Shown here: piece after piece, positions 1 through 8,489 of the stretch
How positions within the stretch are numbered: the stretch's first letter is position 1
How the letters are laid out: the number at the start of each line of letters is the position of its first letter
Translations under genes and position numbers: made by a program
The notes under the pieces: generated by a model
The model's input: only the letters and a program-made list of their open reading frames with translations
What the model was told of the DNA's origin: nothing
The model's database searches: none
NCBI GenBank assembly: GCA_965117025.1
Contig: OZ220746.1
Location: 930,001 to 994,000, forward strand
DNA from: VXPQ01 sp965117025
GTDB taxonomy: Bacteria > Bacteroidota > Rhodothermia > Rhodothermales > VXPQ01
Reading direction: 5' to 3'
Length of the DNA stretch: 64,000 nt

Positions 1-278
1 CGGTCGCGCATTTCGCGGGCCGCTTTATTCGTGAACGTCAGCGCGAGAATCTGCCAGGGTCTGGCGCGTTCCGTCGCAAGCAAATACGCAATCCGGTGCA
101 TGAGCATCCGGGTCTTGCCGGAACCCGGACCGGCCACGACAAGCACAGGGCCCTCGGTCGCCCGCACCGCTTCCTGCTGCGAAGCATTCAGGCCGCCCAG
201 AATAGCCTCAGCGGCCTCCCCGTTGGAAACGGATGGTCCGGAAGGAGCAGGCGAGCCGGAGGAATCGGGAAAAAGCAT
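1..278 (-). CDS. uvrD: UvrD/PcrA-family helicase, N-terminal part (runs off window)
   Basis: The minus strand from the ATG at 276-278 stays open to the window edge and gives about 92 residues. After a low-complexity Ser/Pro/Gly leader comes LNASQQEAV (Q-motif region), then AGPGSGKT (Walker A, superfamily 1 helicase motif I) and LALTFTNKAAREMRD (motif Ia). This order is diagnostic of the UvrD/PcrA/Rep family of 3'-5' DNA helicases acting in excision repair and replication restart. The rest of the protein lies outside the window, so PcrA, UvrD and a fused AddA-like protein cannot be told apart. No clear ribosome binding site is seen upstream. The following gene on the same strand (nfeD-like) ends at 465, so this gene probably has its own promoter in the 279-464 gap. 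Confidence 0.88.
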   Translation of the reverse strand, partial: MLFPDSSGSPAPSGPSVSNGEAAEAILGGLNASQQEAVRATEGPVLVVAGPGSGKTRMLMHRIAYLLATERARPWQILALTFTNKAAREMRD

Positions 279-464
279 ACAGTGCAGGGAAAAAGCCGGC
301 GGCACGGGACAACAGACCTCATCGCAGAACGGAATACGGCGTCCGGCGCAGAACAAGATACCGCAATGCAAGCGCGGATTCGACCCTTTGTATGTGAGAT
401 GCGCGGGAAGAAATAAGGGCCTGTTGCCAGAACCGCCACGCTCAGCGTATCCTTAAGCGGGCGG

Positions 465-962
465 CTACGAAGCAGATTCTTCCAGATTCGCCAGCCGCAC
501 AAAGAACCGGCGGCGATCCATAGCCACGACGCGCACGTTGCTTCCGGCCGCAATGAAATCCCCCTCTGTAGCCACTTCGATGCGTTCTCCGTCGATGCGG
601 GCTACACCGGTCGGGCGCAAGGGCGTTACCGCCACTCCGGTCTTGCCGAGATACTTTGCCCGGCGCTCACTTTCCCGGTCCTCCCCGGGCCGTTCTCCCG
701 TAATCGTCGTACCCAGTATAAATCGATCCCAGGCTCCCGATGTCCACATCCAGTAGAAAAGGCCGCCCCCCGCTATCGCCGTGCCCACAATGACATAGAT
801 TCCTCCAAGCAACCCGGATTCCGTGAAGGTGTAGCCAATAGCGAAAAGAATGACAATAAAACCGAAAATGCCCACCACATTGAAACCGGGTACGAGATAG
901 ACTTCCACGGCAATCAGACCGAGACCCACCAGAATGAGCGCTATGGGAAGAAAAAAATCCAT
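465..962 (-). CDS. Short NfeD-family membrane protein
   Basis: The 165-residue protein opens with three hydrophobic segments (about residues 3-24, 28-47 and 52-72) containing the typical VEVYLVPGFNVVGIFG loop, and ends with a soluble beta-rich domain (about 105-160; LGKTGVAVTPLRPTGVARIDGERIEV) that matches the NfeD OB-fold. NfeD proteins associate with membrane stomatin/SPFH proteins and membrane quality control. It lies 33 bases downstream of the long NfeD protein (996-2411), and both C-terminal domains share the TGVxLTPLRPxGxAxIxGERIxV pattern, so the two form a tandem pair, likely one operon. No SPFH partner gene is visible in this window. Confidence 0.87.
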   Translation of the reverse strand: MDFFLPIALILVGLGLIAVEVYLVPGFNVVGIFGFIVILFAIGYTFTESGLLGGIYVIVGTAIAGGGLFYWMWTSGAWDRFILGTTITGERPGEDRESERRAKYLGKTGVAVTPLRPTGVARIDGERIEVATEGDFIAAGSNVRVVAMDRRRFFVRLANLEESAS

Positions 963-995
963 GAAATAATCGGGGGTATTACCGGGGAGATAAAG

Positions 996-2411
996 TCATG
1001 CAGTGGAAGATGCCGTGCGTACGATCACGCGGCTGCCGCGCACCCGGATTATTTCCACCTTCGTTCCGGGCAAAACAAACTCCCCGCGCGTCACCACATC
1101 GATGCGTTCCCCCCCGATGTCCGCCATGCCTGCAGGTCGCAACGGGGTCAGGGAAACACCTGTCTGGCCGACCAGATCTTCCATGGTTTCGGCCGAAACG
1201 TAGCCGGATGCGCTGGCAAGTTCCGGCGCCAGCACCAGTTGGCCAAATCGCTCCGATTTTGGAAGATATTTACTGAGAGAAAACATGAGAACGATCAGCA
1301 GGACCAGGGTGGCCGCCATCGTGCCCACCGCAGGCGCCAGCGCGGCAAAGGGCGGAAACGAAAGCCCGACATTGCCGACCAGGGCCGCAAAAAGCGAACC
1401 GCCCACAAGCACCAGCCCGCTGATGCCCGCCACCCCAAAACCCGGGATCACGAAGATCTCGGCAAGCAGGAGCAACACCCCGATGCCGAAAAGCACGATT
1501 TCCCAACTCTGGACGAGGCCGATCATGTAGTGCGGCGCAAAAAACATGGTGGCGCCGACCGCAGCGATAGCTCCGGGAAATCCGACGCCGGGCGTTTGTA
1601 ATTCAAAGTACAGCCCTCCCATCATCATCAGCATGAGCAGGGACTGCAAAACCGGCGAACTCAGAAATCGAAGCGCTCGTTCCAGGGTCGAGGCGCGGTG
1701 CGCTACCGAAGCGGTCGAGGCCAGACCGGCTTGTTCCACCACCGCATCCATATCGGAAAGAATGGCGTCCGCAACGCGCAGCCGAAGCGCTTCCTCGGAA
1801 GAAAGCGTCAACACACTGCCGGCTTCAGATACCCCCTCGACTTCCAGTTCTTCATCCACCATGGCTTCCGCAATGCGCGGATCGCGCCCATTGGCCTCCG
1901 CAGTGGCCCGCATCAATCCCCGCATGTAACTCTGGTACTTGTCCGGCGCCGCCTCTCCCGAACCGCCCTCCACCACCGTGGCCGCCCCGATGGAAGCGCC
2001 CGGAACCATCACGATCCGGTCGCTGGCATAGGATATGAGCGCACCGGCGGAGGCGGCGTTCTTGTCGATAAACGCTACCGTGACCGGCTCGAGGTCCAGG
2101 ATCGTTTTGCGGATCTTGTCGGCAGCATCCACCAGTCCGCCGAACGTATCCACATGAAAGATGATCAGCGATGCGCCGGCCGCTTCCGCATCGTCGGCAG
2201 CTCGCCCCACGTACCGGGCGAGTACGTTGTCGATAGGCCCCTGAATCGGAACAATGTACACAGGGCCGTCGGTCAGCGGCGCTTCGAACAGCGCGTCCGG
2301 GGACGACAATGAGGAAGTCTGTTGCGACTGACCGGACGCGGGAAGGAGCAGGCCGAACAGCAAGCCTGCCGGGATAAGAAGCGGAACGAAGCGCCTTGCG
2401 AGGCTATTCAT
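996..2411 (-). CDS. Long NfeD protein with ClpP-class membrane serine protease domain
   Basis: The 471-residue protein starts with a signal peptide (about 1-28), then a ClpP/SppA-like protease domain (about 48-230) with VDTFGGLVDAADKIRK and NAASAGALISYASD, whose Ser121 is the expected nucleophile; Lys158 is at a plausible spacing for the catalytic dyad known from the archaeal NfeD homologue PH1510. Several transmembrane segments follow (about 255-385, including FFAPHYMIGLVQSWEI), and an OB-fold ends the protein (about 415-470). Family knowledge: such proteases cleave stomatin-like membrane proteins. Upstream neighbour of the short NfeD gene on the same strand. The assignment of the lysine is by spacing only. 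Confidence 0.9.
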   Translation of the reverse strand: MNSLARRFVPLLIPAGLLFGLLLPASGQSQQTSSLSSPDALFEAPLTDGPVYIVPIQGPIDNVLARYVGRAADDAEAAGASLIIFHVDTFGGLVDAADKIRKTILDLEPVTVAFIDKNAASAGALISYASDRIVMVPGASIGAATVVEGGSGEAAPDKYQSYMRGLMRATAEANGRDPRIAEAMVDEELEVEGVSEAGSVLTLSSEEALRLRVADAILSDMDAVVEQAGLASTASVAHRASTLERALRFLSSPVLQSLLMLMMMGGLYFELQTPGVGFPGAIAAVGATMFFAPHYMIGLVQSWEIVLFGIGVLLLLAEIFVIPGFGVAGISGLVLVGGSLFAALVGNVGLSFPPFAALAPAVGTMAATLVLLIVLMFSLSKYLPKSERFGQLVLAPELASASGYVSAETMEDLVGQTGVSLTPLRPAGMADIGGERIDVVTRGEFVLPGTKVEIIRVRGSRVIVRTASSTA

Positions 2412-2480
2412 GGCGGCGCACCATACATGGAAAAAGGTACCTGACTGTTTTACGGGAATTCTTTGTAATAAGATTCACGC

Positions 2481-3017
2481 CTAGCGCAAGACCGTATCGT
2501 CCCGTTCGAACGGCGTCCCGGCGGGTTTCAGACCGTACGTTGCGAATGCCTCGTCGAGCTCCGGCATGAACCGGGATCGAATCGGGCGGGTCAGATACTG
2601 AATCTTGCTTGCCTTGCCGAAGATGTATTTCCGGAACGGATGTATGTAGATGCGCACATGATCGCGCCCAAGCGGAGTTACTTCCATATACACAGTAACC
2701 CGGTACAGCCCCCACCGGCGCAATACACGCTCCTTCGTTGCAATGGCGTGAGGCAGATCGGTGGCCGTCGTGTCCCATCCTGCTTCGTTCAGGGCGGCGA
2801 CGATCCGTTCGGGGACGGTGCTTGCGACAGCGCCCTGAACCGGCCCCATGCCGGACGGTTCGCCCGCCGGGTTCACTGCTTCAGAAATGGCAACCGCAAG
2901 AAGCGTATCCGGGGACGGCCTATCGTAATCCCGGTAAAGAGGGGCGAGGGATGGGGCACACGCCGAAAGAAAAAGAGAAGCGACGAGAAGCAACGCCGGT
3001 GCGCATAATCGTTTCAT
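2481..3017 (-). CDS. Hypothetical lipoprotein
   Basis: I place the start at the ATG at 3015-3017 because it opens a lipoprotein signal, MKRLCAPALLLVASLFLSAC, with a lipobox ending LSAC at Cys20; the longer reading begins 60 bases upstream without a signal. The mature part (about 158 residues) contains a stretch with alternating beta character (YRVTVYMEVTPLGRDHVRIYIHPF), and no family I recognise with certainty. It is predicted to be anchored in the outer or inner membrane and may be an assembly or surface lipoprotein. It ends 69 bases before the long NfeD gene on the same strand. Confidence 0.72.
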   Translation of the reverse strand: MKRLCAPALLLVASLFLSACAPSLAPLYRDYDRPSPDTLLAVAISEAVNPAGEPSGMGPVQGAVASTVPERIVAALNEAGWDTTATDLPHAIATKERVLRRWGLYRVTVYMEVTPLGRDHVRIYIHPFRKYIFGKASKIQYLTRPIRSRFMPELDEAFATYGLKPAGTPFERDDTVLR

Positions 3018-3099
3018 GACCCCTCGGCTTGCAGAGCAAGGATAGCGAACGTCCTTGTACGTACGCATGAAAGGCAACAGGGATCTTCGCCGCGGCCCG

Positions 3100-3161
3100 G
3101 CGCCTGGCCTGGCAGGAAAACAGGCCCCGCAGAGCGCCGCTGCATAGTGGTAACAGGCCCT
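3100..3161 (-). repeat. 62-bp intergenic repeat, copy 1
   Basis: These 62 bases are identical to 5618-5679. On the minus strand the element starts directly after the stop codon of the alpha/beta hydrolase. It can fold: GGCCTG pairs with CAGGCC around a 9-base loop, and GCAG pairs with CTGC in the first half. The stop-proximal position fits a 3'-end RNA structure or a REP-like element. Confidence 0.85.
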
Positions 3162-3989
3162 TTATACCGCCAGGGTAGCAGTGCTTACGCGCTCCCGGAG
3201 AAAATGCAGCATGATTTGATTGAACGTCTCCGGATGTTCCAGCATCGGGGCATGACCGCACTTGTCGATGAAGTGCAACTCGGAATCCGGGATGAGTTCT
3301 TCGAACTCCCTTGCCACATCCGGCGGCGTAATCGCGTCATTCTCCCCCCACACGAGTAGCGTCGGCATCTGGATCTCATGCAAACGGGTACGAACGGTTT
3401 CGTTTTTCGACGCCCTTGCCATCTTTATCAGTCTGAGCGCACAGGCCCGATCCGCGACGACTTCCAGCATCTCGTTCACCAGATCTTCCGTCACCTGTTC
3501 CTTTTCGTAGAAAGTGATGGCGGCCCGTTCCCGGACGAAGTTCGGATCATACCGGCGCGGGCTGCCCGTACCCATTTCCACCTCGTACAAACCCGAGGAG
3601 CCGGTGAGTATCAGTGCGCCTGCACGCTGGGGGTGGGCGAAAATATACAGGAGGGCGAGTTGCCCTCCGAGCGAGTTGCCCGCAAGCGTCACGAAATCAA
3701 GCTCCATCGCGTCGAGGAATGCATGCACGTACTGCACCAGGCCTTGCATGCTGGTCTGCCCCATAGGAAGGGTGTAGACCGGCAGAAAGGGAACGATGGC
3801 GCGATATCCGTTAGCCGCTACGGACTGGACGGCGTCCGTCCAGTTCGTCAGATTTCCCAACATGCCATGCAGGAAAACAATTGGAGGGCGCTCCGTCACG
3901 GGCCCTTCGTCCAAATACCGGAAATCGCCCCGCTCCTTGACCTGGTAGAGAGATTTCTCTATAACAGTGTACATGCACTCTGCATTCAA
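3162..3989 (-). CDS. Alpha/beta-fold hydrolase
   Basis: The 275-residue protein has the alpha/beta hydrolase layout: oxyanion-hole motif VFLHGMLGN (about residues 35-45), nucleophile elbow GNSLGG near residue 105, an acid in VWGENDAITPP near 220 and the catalytic histidine in DKCGHAPMLEHPE near 245. It is a cytosolic single-domain enzyme resembling the esterase / meta-cleavage hydrolase group; the substrate cannot be told. Start: the first ATG of the frame is given; the next one, five codons on (MYTVIEKS), is equally possible, as neither has a strong ribosome binding site. The stop codon abuts the 62-bp repeat. Confidence 0.88.
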   Translation of the reverse strand: MNAECMYTVIEKSLYQVKERGDFRYLDEGPVTERPPIVFLHGMLGNLTNWTDAVQSVAANGYRAIVPFLPVYTLPMGQTSMQGLVQYVHAFLDAMELDFVTLAGNSLGGQLALLYIFAHPQRAGALILTGSSGLYEVEMGTGSPRRYDPNFVRERAAITFYEKEQVTEDLVNEMLEVVADRACALRLIKMARASKNETVRTRLHEIQMPTLLVWGENDAITPPDVAREFEELIPDSELHFIDKCGHAPMLEHPETFNQIMLHFLRERVSTATLAV

Positions 3990-4278
3990 TGACTCGCAAC
4001 CGTTTGACTAAGATACGGCGTAAAGGCTTTCAATAAAAATGGGCCGGCCGCCTCTGTCACTTCCCGTTCGCGAAGTGTCGCGCAGGAGTCCTGGAAAATG
4101 TTTCCCCCGGGTGCTGGCCGGGATGTTCCGCATTCCGAGCCGGTTATGGAGCAGGTTATGTGTTGTCCGGATTGGAACTTTGCGCCCCGATCCGTGTAGA
4201 TACTTGTTCACCTCGCAGGAGCCCTGTAAACAAGCTGCTGAACACTACCTACCGTATTTACGACAGGAGATCGTCATT

Positions 4279-4374
4279 ATGCCATGCGGACGTAAACGCA
4301 AGCGACACAAGATCGCTACGCACAAAAGAAAAAAGCGTCTTCGGAAGAATCGCCATAAGAAGAAGGGAAGATAA
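4279..4374 (+). CDS. AURKAIP1/COX24-type small basic protein
   Basis: A 31-residue peptide that begins MPCGRKRKRHKIATHKRK and is almost entirely Lys/Arg/His. It starts at an ATG eight bases after an AGGAG ribosome binding site (4265-4269), so the longer in-frame reading from 4039 is not needed. Bacteroidota commonly carry this very short AURKAIP1/COX24-domain protein, whose mitochondrial relatives bind the small ribosomal subunit; a ribosome-associated role is therefore likely here, although that is inference. It is followed by the YtxH-like gene 29 bases downstream. Confidence 0.82.
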   Translation: MPCGRKRKRHKIATHKRKKRLRKNRHKKKGR

Positions 4375-4403
4375 GCATCGGACTTGACCTGGGCATACAT
4401 CGA

Positions 4404-4730
4404 ATGAAGCACTACACACTGAGTAATATCGTTCGAGCAGGGGTATGGGGCCTGATAGCCGGTGTATCCGCAGGTTTTGCGGTCGGACTTCTGCTGGCGC
4501 CGGGAGAAGGGCGGAAACTGCGCCGCCGCCTTGTTTATCAACTGGAAACGCTGGCAAATCGGATCGGATCGGTCGTTGAGGACTTCTCCAGCCCGGAAGG
4601 CGACAGTGAAGCACGCCGCACGGGAAATCGACTCGTCGAGGACGCCGAAGAGGAGGCTCGCCGGATCCGGGACGAAATAGACGCACTGCTTGGAGACGTC
4701 CGGGGCGCTTCTTTGCCTTCTTCCGAATAG
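4404..4730 (+). CDS. YtxH-domain protein
   Basis: 108 residues: one N-terminal membrane segment rich in Gly/Ala/Val (about 9-31), followed at once by LLLAPGEGRKLRRRLV, the typical YtxH/DUF883-like junction (membrane helix, then APxxGxxLR). The remainder (about 40-100) is a charged amphipathic helix with heptad-like patterning (RLVEDAEEEARRIRDEIDALL). YtxH proteins are small stress- or envelope-associated membrane proteins of unknown mechanism. It sits 29 bases after the small basic protein gene and 64 bases before yaaA, all on the plus strand. Confidence 0.82.
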   Translation: MKHYTLSNIVRAGVWGLIAGVSAGFAVGLLLAPGEGRKLRRRLVYQLETLANRIGSVVEDFSSPEGDSEARRTGNRLVEDAEEEARRIRDEIDALLGDVRGASLPSSE

Positions 4731-4794
4731 GAAAGATAAACGATAGTACTATAGTCTCCGGCAATATGCACCCCGCCGGCGCACTTCCTGTCTC

Positions 4795-5607
4795 ATGCCG
4801 AACTTTTCGATTCTTCTTCCATCTTCCGAAAAATCGCAGCCGGGGGGTAATCCTTTCGTTCCGGACATGTTCGACTACCGCACGCCGAACACGTTCAACT
4901 ATTTCAACGAATTGAACCCCGAACGCCGGAAGATCATCGGCGCCGTGCAGGAAGCCATCGAAGCCGGAGACGATCTCGAGAAACTGTTTGTGGCCAACGG
5001 AGAAGATCTCGCACAAGCCATCGACCTGAACAAGGAAATCTACGATGCGCCGCTCATGGATGCACTGAATCGCTTCAGCCCGGGCGTGATGTACGAAGCC
5101 ATGGATTTCCCGGGATTGCCCACGGGAGCGCAACGCCGCCTGCTTGAAAACGGCATCATCTTCTCCGGATTTTTCGGGCTGTTGCGTCCGGACGATCTTA
5201 TTCCCGACCACCAGCTTCCCATCGAGTCGGAGGTACCGAATATCGGTCCGTTGACCGATTTCTGGCGGCCTTTCGTCAGTCCCGCCCTCAACCGGACTAT
5301 CGCGGGCGCGTTCGTATGGGATATGCTGCCCGATTCACACCTTGCCGCCTGGGAAGACGACCACAGCTATGCGCAGATCGTGCGCGTAAAGTTCTACAAC
5401 GAAAAGAACGGGTCACGGCAGGAACCGGGTGAAAACCTGGCGCCGCTCAGAGGAAAGCTGGTCAATTTCATTGTGCGTGAATCGCTGGAAGACCTGGAGC
5501 CTTTGCTGCAATGGACCCACCCGGACGGATATACCTACGACCCGGACGGGACCACGGAACATGCAGCATCGAAGGAAATAGAGGTTGTCTTCGTGCGACG
5601 CGCCTGA
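4795..5607 (+). CDS. yaaA: YaaA-family peroxide stress protein (UPF0246)
   Basis: The 270-residue protein begins with SILLPSSEKSQPGG, corresponding to the ILISPAKTLD opening of YaaA, and contains FSGFFGLLRPDDLIPDHQLP (LYGVLRPLDLI-like) followed by GPLTDFWRPFVSPALN, the conserved central block of the family. The C-terminal VKFYNEKNG and KLVNFIVRESLEDLEPL match the fold's late strands and helices. YaaA in E. coli limits free intracellular iron during peroxide stress and binds DNA; the same role is assumed. No oxidative-stress regulator site is obvious upstream. Confidence 0.88.
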   Translation: MPNFSILLPSSEKSQPGGNPFVPDMFDYRTPNTFNYFNELNPERRKIIGAVQEAIEAGDDLEKLFVANGEDLAQAIDLNKEIYDAPLMDALNRFSPGVMYEAMDFPGLPTGAQRRLLENGIIFSGFFGLLRPDDLIPDHQLPIESEVPNIGPLTDFWRPFVSPALNRTIAGAFVWDMLPDSHLAAWEDDHSYAQIVRVKFYNEKNGSRQEPGENLAPLRGKLVNFIVRESLEDLEPLLQWTHPDGYTYDPDGTTEHAASKEIEVVFVRRA

Positions 5608-5617
5608 GCGCATATCA

Positions 5618-5679
5618 GCGCCTGGCCTGGCAGGAAAACAGGCCCCGCAGAGCGCCGCTGCATAGTGGTAACAGGCCCT
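5618..5679 (-). repeat. 62-bp intergenic repeat, copy 2
   Basis: Identical over 62 bases to 3100-3161 and in the same orientation. On the minus strand its first two bases are the end of the coaX stop codon TAG. It fills most of the gap between the convergent yaaA and coaX genes and could serve as a 3' structure for both strands. Confidence 0.85.
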
Positions 5680-6448
5680 AATTCAGCGCCATGAGAAGGC
5701 GCACGCCTTTCAACACCAGATATTCGTCCGTCCGGTCGACTTCCGGCGCCTGTTCCGCCAGCAGGTAACTCCATCCGCCGGTAGCCACCGCAAACGCTTC
5801 CCCTTGCAAGGTTTCCCGGACCCGGCGAAGGAGGCCGCGTACGCCCTCGACGAATCCGTACATGATTCCGGATTGTATGGCTTCCGCCGTGGACCGGCCG
5901 ATCAAGGTGTGCGGCCACTCCGGAGTCACGTCGGGAAGTTGCGCCGTGCCCCGGTGCAACGCATTCAGGGCAAGTTCCGGACCGGGACCGATCGTACCCC
6001 CGGCATAGACGCCGCTGCGGTGCACGACCTCGCATGTGACGGCGCTGCCCGCATCGATGACGATCACATGGCGGGGCTCGCCGTGCTCCGACGATTTTCC
6101 GTATTCGACCCAGGCAGCAGCAGCGGCGGCAAGGCGATCGACTCCGAGGGTTTCCGGGCTGGCGGAGTCAAGCCGGAACGGTAACCGCATCGAAGAACGG
6201 ATTTGCACCGTGGCGTGGCCCCGGTCCTTTAGCAGGCGGGTCAGACATGCGGCCGAATCCGGCACAACGGACGCTATCCCGGCCCGGTCAATGCGCTGTC
6301 CGGCATTATGCACCCGGCTTATTTCGTCGTCCAGCCGGGCTTCCATCCCTGCAGGGTCGTGCGGCAACGAGAACGCACGGTGCAGCAGGTTACCCTCGAA
6401 TACGCCCCCTTTGATCGCGCTGTTGCCTATGTCGAACGTGAGCCACAT
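5678..6448 (-). CDS. coaX: Type III pantothenate kinase
   Basis: 256 residues of the ASKHA fold. MWLTFDIGNSAIKGGVF carries the N-terminal phosphate-1 loop (Asp6, Asn8), GVDRLAAAAAAW is the conserved GxDR block, and VIDAGSAVTCEVV plus YAGGTIGPG form the second phosphate loop and the substrate site of CoaX. The enzyme phosphorylates pantothenate, the first step of coenzyme A synthesis, and the type III form is insensitive to CoA feedback. It ends in the 62-bp repeat and follows birA by 13 bases on the same strand, so the two cofactor genes are probably cotranscribed. Confidence 0.93.
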   Translation of the reverse strand: MWLTFDIGNSAIKGGVFEGNLLHRAFSLPHDPAGMEARLDDEISRVHNAGQRIDRAGIASVVPDSAACLTRLLKDRGHATVQIRSSMRLPFRLDSASPETLGVDRLAAAAAAWVEYGKSSEHGEPRHVIVIDAGSAVTCEVVHRSGVYAGGTIGPGPELALNALHRGTAQLPDVTPEWPHTLIGRSTAEAIQSGIMYGFVEGVRGLLRRVRETLQGEAFAVATGGWSYLLAEQAPEVDRTDEYLVLKGVRLLMALN

Positions 6449-6461
6449 GGATTTCGGATAG

Positions 6462-7328
6462 TCAATGCACCGTGGTCACTTCGCCGGCATGAAAAGTCTG
6501 TATACCTTCGCCGGTGGCAAGCAGAAGGCCGCCAGCCTCCCCCAATCCCGCTACAACACCCTTTACAGAACCGCTCCCGTGCGCAAAGCGAAGTTCCGCC
6601 GGAGCATTCAGATTATACATGCGGCGCATGTATCGCTTCTCCACAGCGACGGCGTCTTCTTCGAGACGGTCAAGCGCTTGTTCGAGGCGATCGAATACGG
6701 CAGCGAGCATGGGAGCGCGGCGGATCGGGCGCCCGGTAGCCAGCAAAAGCGATGTGGCCTGATGCTCGATATCGGTCGGGAACGTGTCCTCGTTGACGTT
6801 TATGCCCATGCCGAGAATGACCGTACGCGATGCAGAGGACGCCTGCCCCGCTCCGGCGGATTCCAGCAACATCCCGCAGCATTTCCTCTCGTCGATCAGG
6901 ATATCGTTGGGCCATTTTATCTGCGTGCATACGGGCGCCGTAAAGCGGTCGATGGCTTCCGACGCCGCCACGCAGGCAGCTATCGTAATGAGGTTCCAGC
7001 GATCAGGCGCCAGCACCGGACGCAGGATTACGGAAAAGGTCAGGTTGAGGCCGCTGCGCGCCGACCACGCGCGCCCCATGCGTCCCCGCCCTTTCGTCTG
7101 GAGTTCCGCGTACACGATTGCCCCGTTTGGCGCCCCCGAAGCCGCCCATTCCAGCGCAATGTCGTTCGTGGAGGTCACGGTTTCGTACGCACGGATTTCT
7201 TTTCCGATATAGCCTTGCCGGTCGACGTACTGCGCATCGAGCAAGCTGCGGGCCTCATGAGCAGGGCCGCCCGTTATTTCCCGCAGGGATGTCACCATGG
7301 GACGCATCGGTCTTTCCCGGGCATTCAT
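6462..7328 (-). CDS. birA: Biotin-[acetyl-CoA-carboxylase] ligase
   Basis: 288 residues with the BirA/LPLAT catalytic domain: SVTSTND-like TVTSTNDIAL near residue 50, the biotinyl-5'-AMP loop GRGRMGRAWSA near 75-87, IKWPNDILID near 138-147, and GMGINVNE near 175. A small C-terminal SH3-like domain follows. There is no N-terminal winged helix, so this is a monofunctional ligase that attaches biotin to carboxyl carrier protein and does not act as a repressor. Three possible starts exist in the first 11 codons (MNARERPMRPM); the first is reported. Sits upstream of coaX. Confidence 0.92.
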   Translation of the reverse strand: MNARERPMRPMVTSLREITGGPAHEARSLLDAQYVDRQGYIGKEIRAYETVTSTNDIALEWAASGAPNGAIVYAELQTKGRGRMGRAWSARSGLNLTFSVILRPVLAPDRWNLITIAACVAASEAIDRFTAPVCTQIKWPNDILIDERKCCGMLLESAGAGQASSASRTVILGMGINVNEDTFPTDIEHQATSLLLATGRPIRRAPMLAAVFDRLEQALDRLEEDAVAVEKRYMRRMYNLNAPAELRFAHGSGSVKGVVAGLGEAGGLLLATGEGIQTFHAGEVTTVH

Positions 7329-7444
7329 GAATCGAAGAATGAAAGGAACCTTTCGTCGAACAGGGTTAAAGCAGATTGCAAAAAATAACCACGATGGTCA
7401 TGGCGTGCACACCCGGGTTGTGAGGATACGCCGTTGCCGGACAT

Positions 7445-8287
7445 TCAGCCGGTGCGGTCCGGGTCGTCGCGATTCGACACCTGAACCATTTCCCCGAAAT
7501 CGTAATACTCCGCACTGCTCCGGAAACGCTGCGCGGGACGCAACAGGAGCTTGATGCGCGTCTCGAAACGGGTATGGTCCGGCGCCCATGTGCCGGAAGG
7601 GAGACGAATCGTACTCAGAAAAAAGGCGCTTTCCTCCCGGAACCACAACGCAGCATGCACCCGCTCGATGTATATGCCGACAAGACGATCCGATGTCCGG
7701 TCCAGATACAGGCGTACGCGCCGGATGGACCGGGACACTTCGAAACCCGGACGGGCCGTAATCCTGATGACCCGCACAGGGCGGTCGGACAGCATGGAGT
7801 CGGGGGCGAATTCGTACCGCCAGGCTTCCCGGTTCCGGGCTACGGCATACGGCGGATCTTCCGGAATGATATACTCCGCCAGATCGGATGCGGCGAAGCC
7901 GGCTTCCTCCAGGTCATCGTCCGCCGAAACAAAACGGCGCAGATAGCCGAAATCGAACGTTCCGGAAGATTCCGAGTAGATCGTGCGCGGCCCTTCCGCA
8001 TCGTGCCGCACTTCCTGTTGACGGGAAGCGAGAAGCGCGCCGCTCTCGTCGAATTGCCCGGTGCGGATGCGCTGCGTGTGCGCACGGGCCGAAACGCTCT
8101 GAAAGGCGGAGCGCAGCGCCGTCTCGTCGATACGCTCCAGCAAGGCGGTTACAGAATCGGCAGCGGCCAATTCCTCCGGCGTCAGGGGCGGCGACGGGTT
8201 CCGGTCCGCGCATCCCGACGCAAGGAACACCAGACACACGCTCCATGCAAGGACCGACCCATGCAAAACCCGTCGGAGGGGTCGCAT
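7445..8287 (-). CDS. Hypothetical lipoprotein
   Basis: About 280 residues beginning MRPLRRVLHGSVLAW with a lipobox FLASGC near residue 26; the reported start (ATG at 8285-8287) is chosen because it gives a compact lipoprotein signal, while the track frame opens 14 codons earlier. The mature part alternates strands typical of an outer-membrane-facing beta fold (RPVRVIRITARPG, RRVRLYLDRTSDRLVGIYIERV, STIRLPSGTWAPDHTRFETRI), reminiscent of LolA/LolB-like or DUF-type lipoproteins, but I cannot assign a family. It is alone on the minus strand, 116 bases from birA. Confidence 0.7.
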   Translation of the reverse strand: MRPLRRVLHGSVLAWSVCLVFLASGCADRNPSPPLTPEELAAADSVTALLERIDETALRSAFQSVSARAHTQRIRTGQFDESGALLASRQQEVRHDAEGPRTIYSESSGTFDFGYLRRFVSADDDLEEAGFAASDLAEYIIPEDPPYAVARNREAWRYEFAPDSMLSDRPVRVIRITARPGFEVSRSIRRVRLYLDRTSDRLVGIYIERVHAALWFREESAFFLSTIRLPSGTWAPDHTRFETRIKLLLRPAQRFRSSAEYYDFGEMVQVSNRDDPDRTG

Positions 8288-8489
8288 TGTCCGGACAAAG
8301 AGCAACGAGCGGGACATCAAATGCGGCATGACACAGCGGCAAAAACCGATCAGGAATAGATGCAGTAGCGAATAAAACCCCGGATTCCTTACATTTCAGG
8401 CGCGCATCCCGGATACGCTGCATGCGCCGCGCATTCCGGAAGCGATCAAAAAACGCCTCGGTAATATAGTACGCATAATCCACAGGAAG

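Noticed and set aside
418..450. A possible third copy of the 62-bp repeat
   Set aside because: Only the first 14 bases and a weak later block agree; kept as a note, not as a feature.
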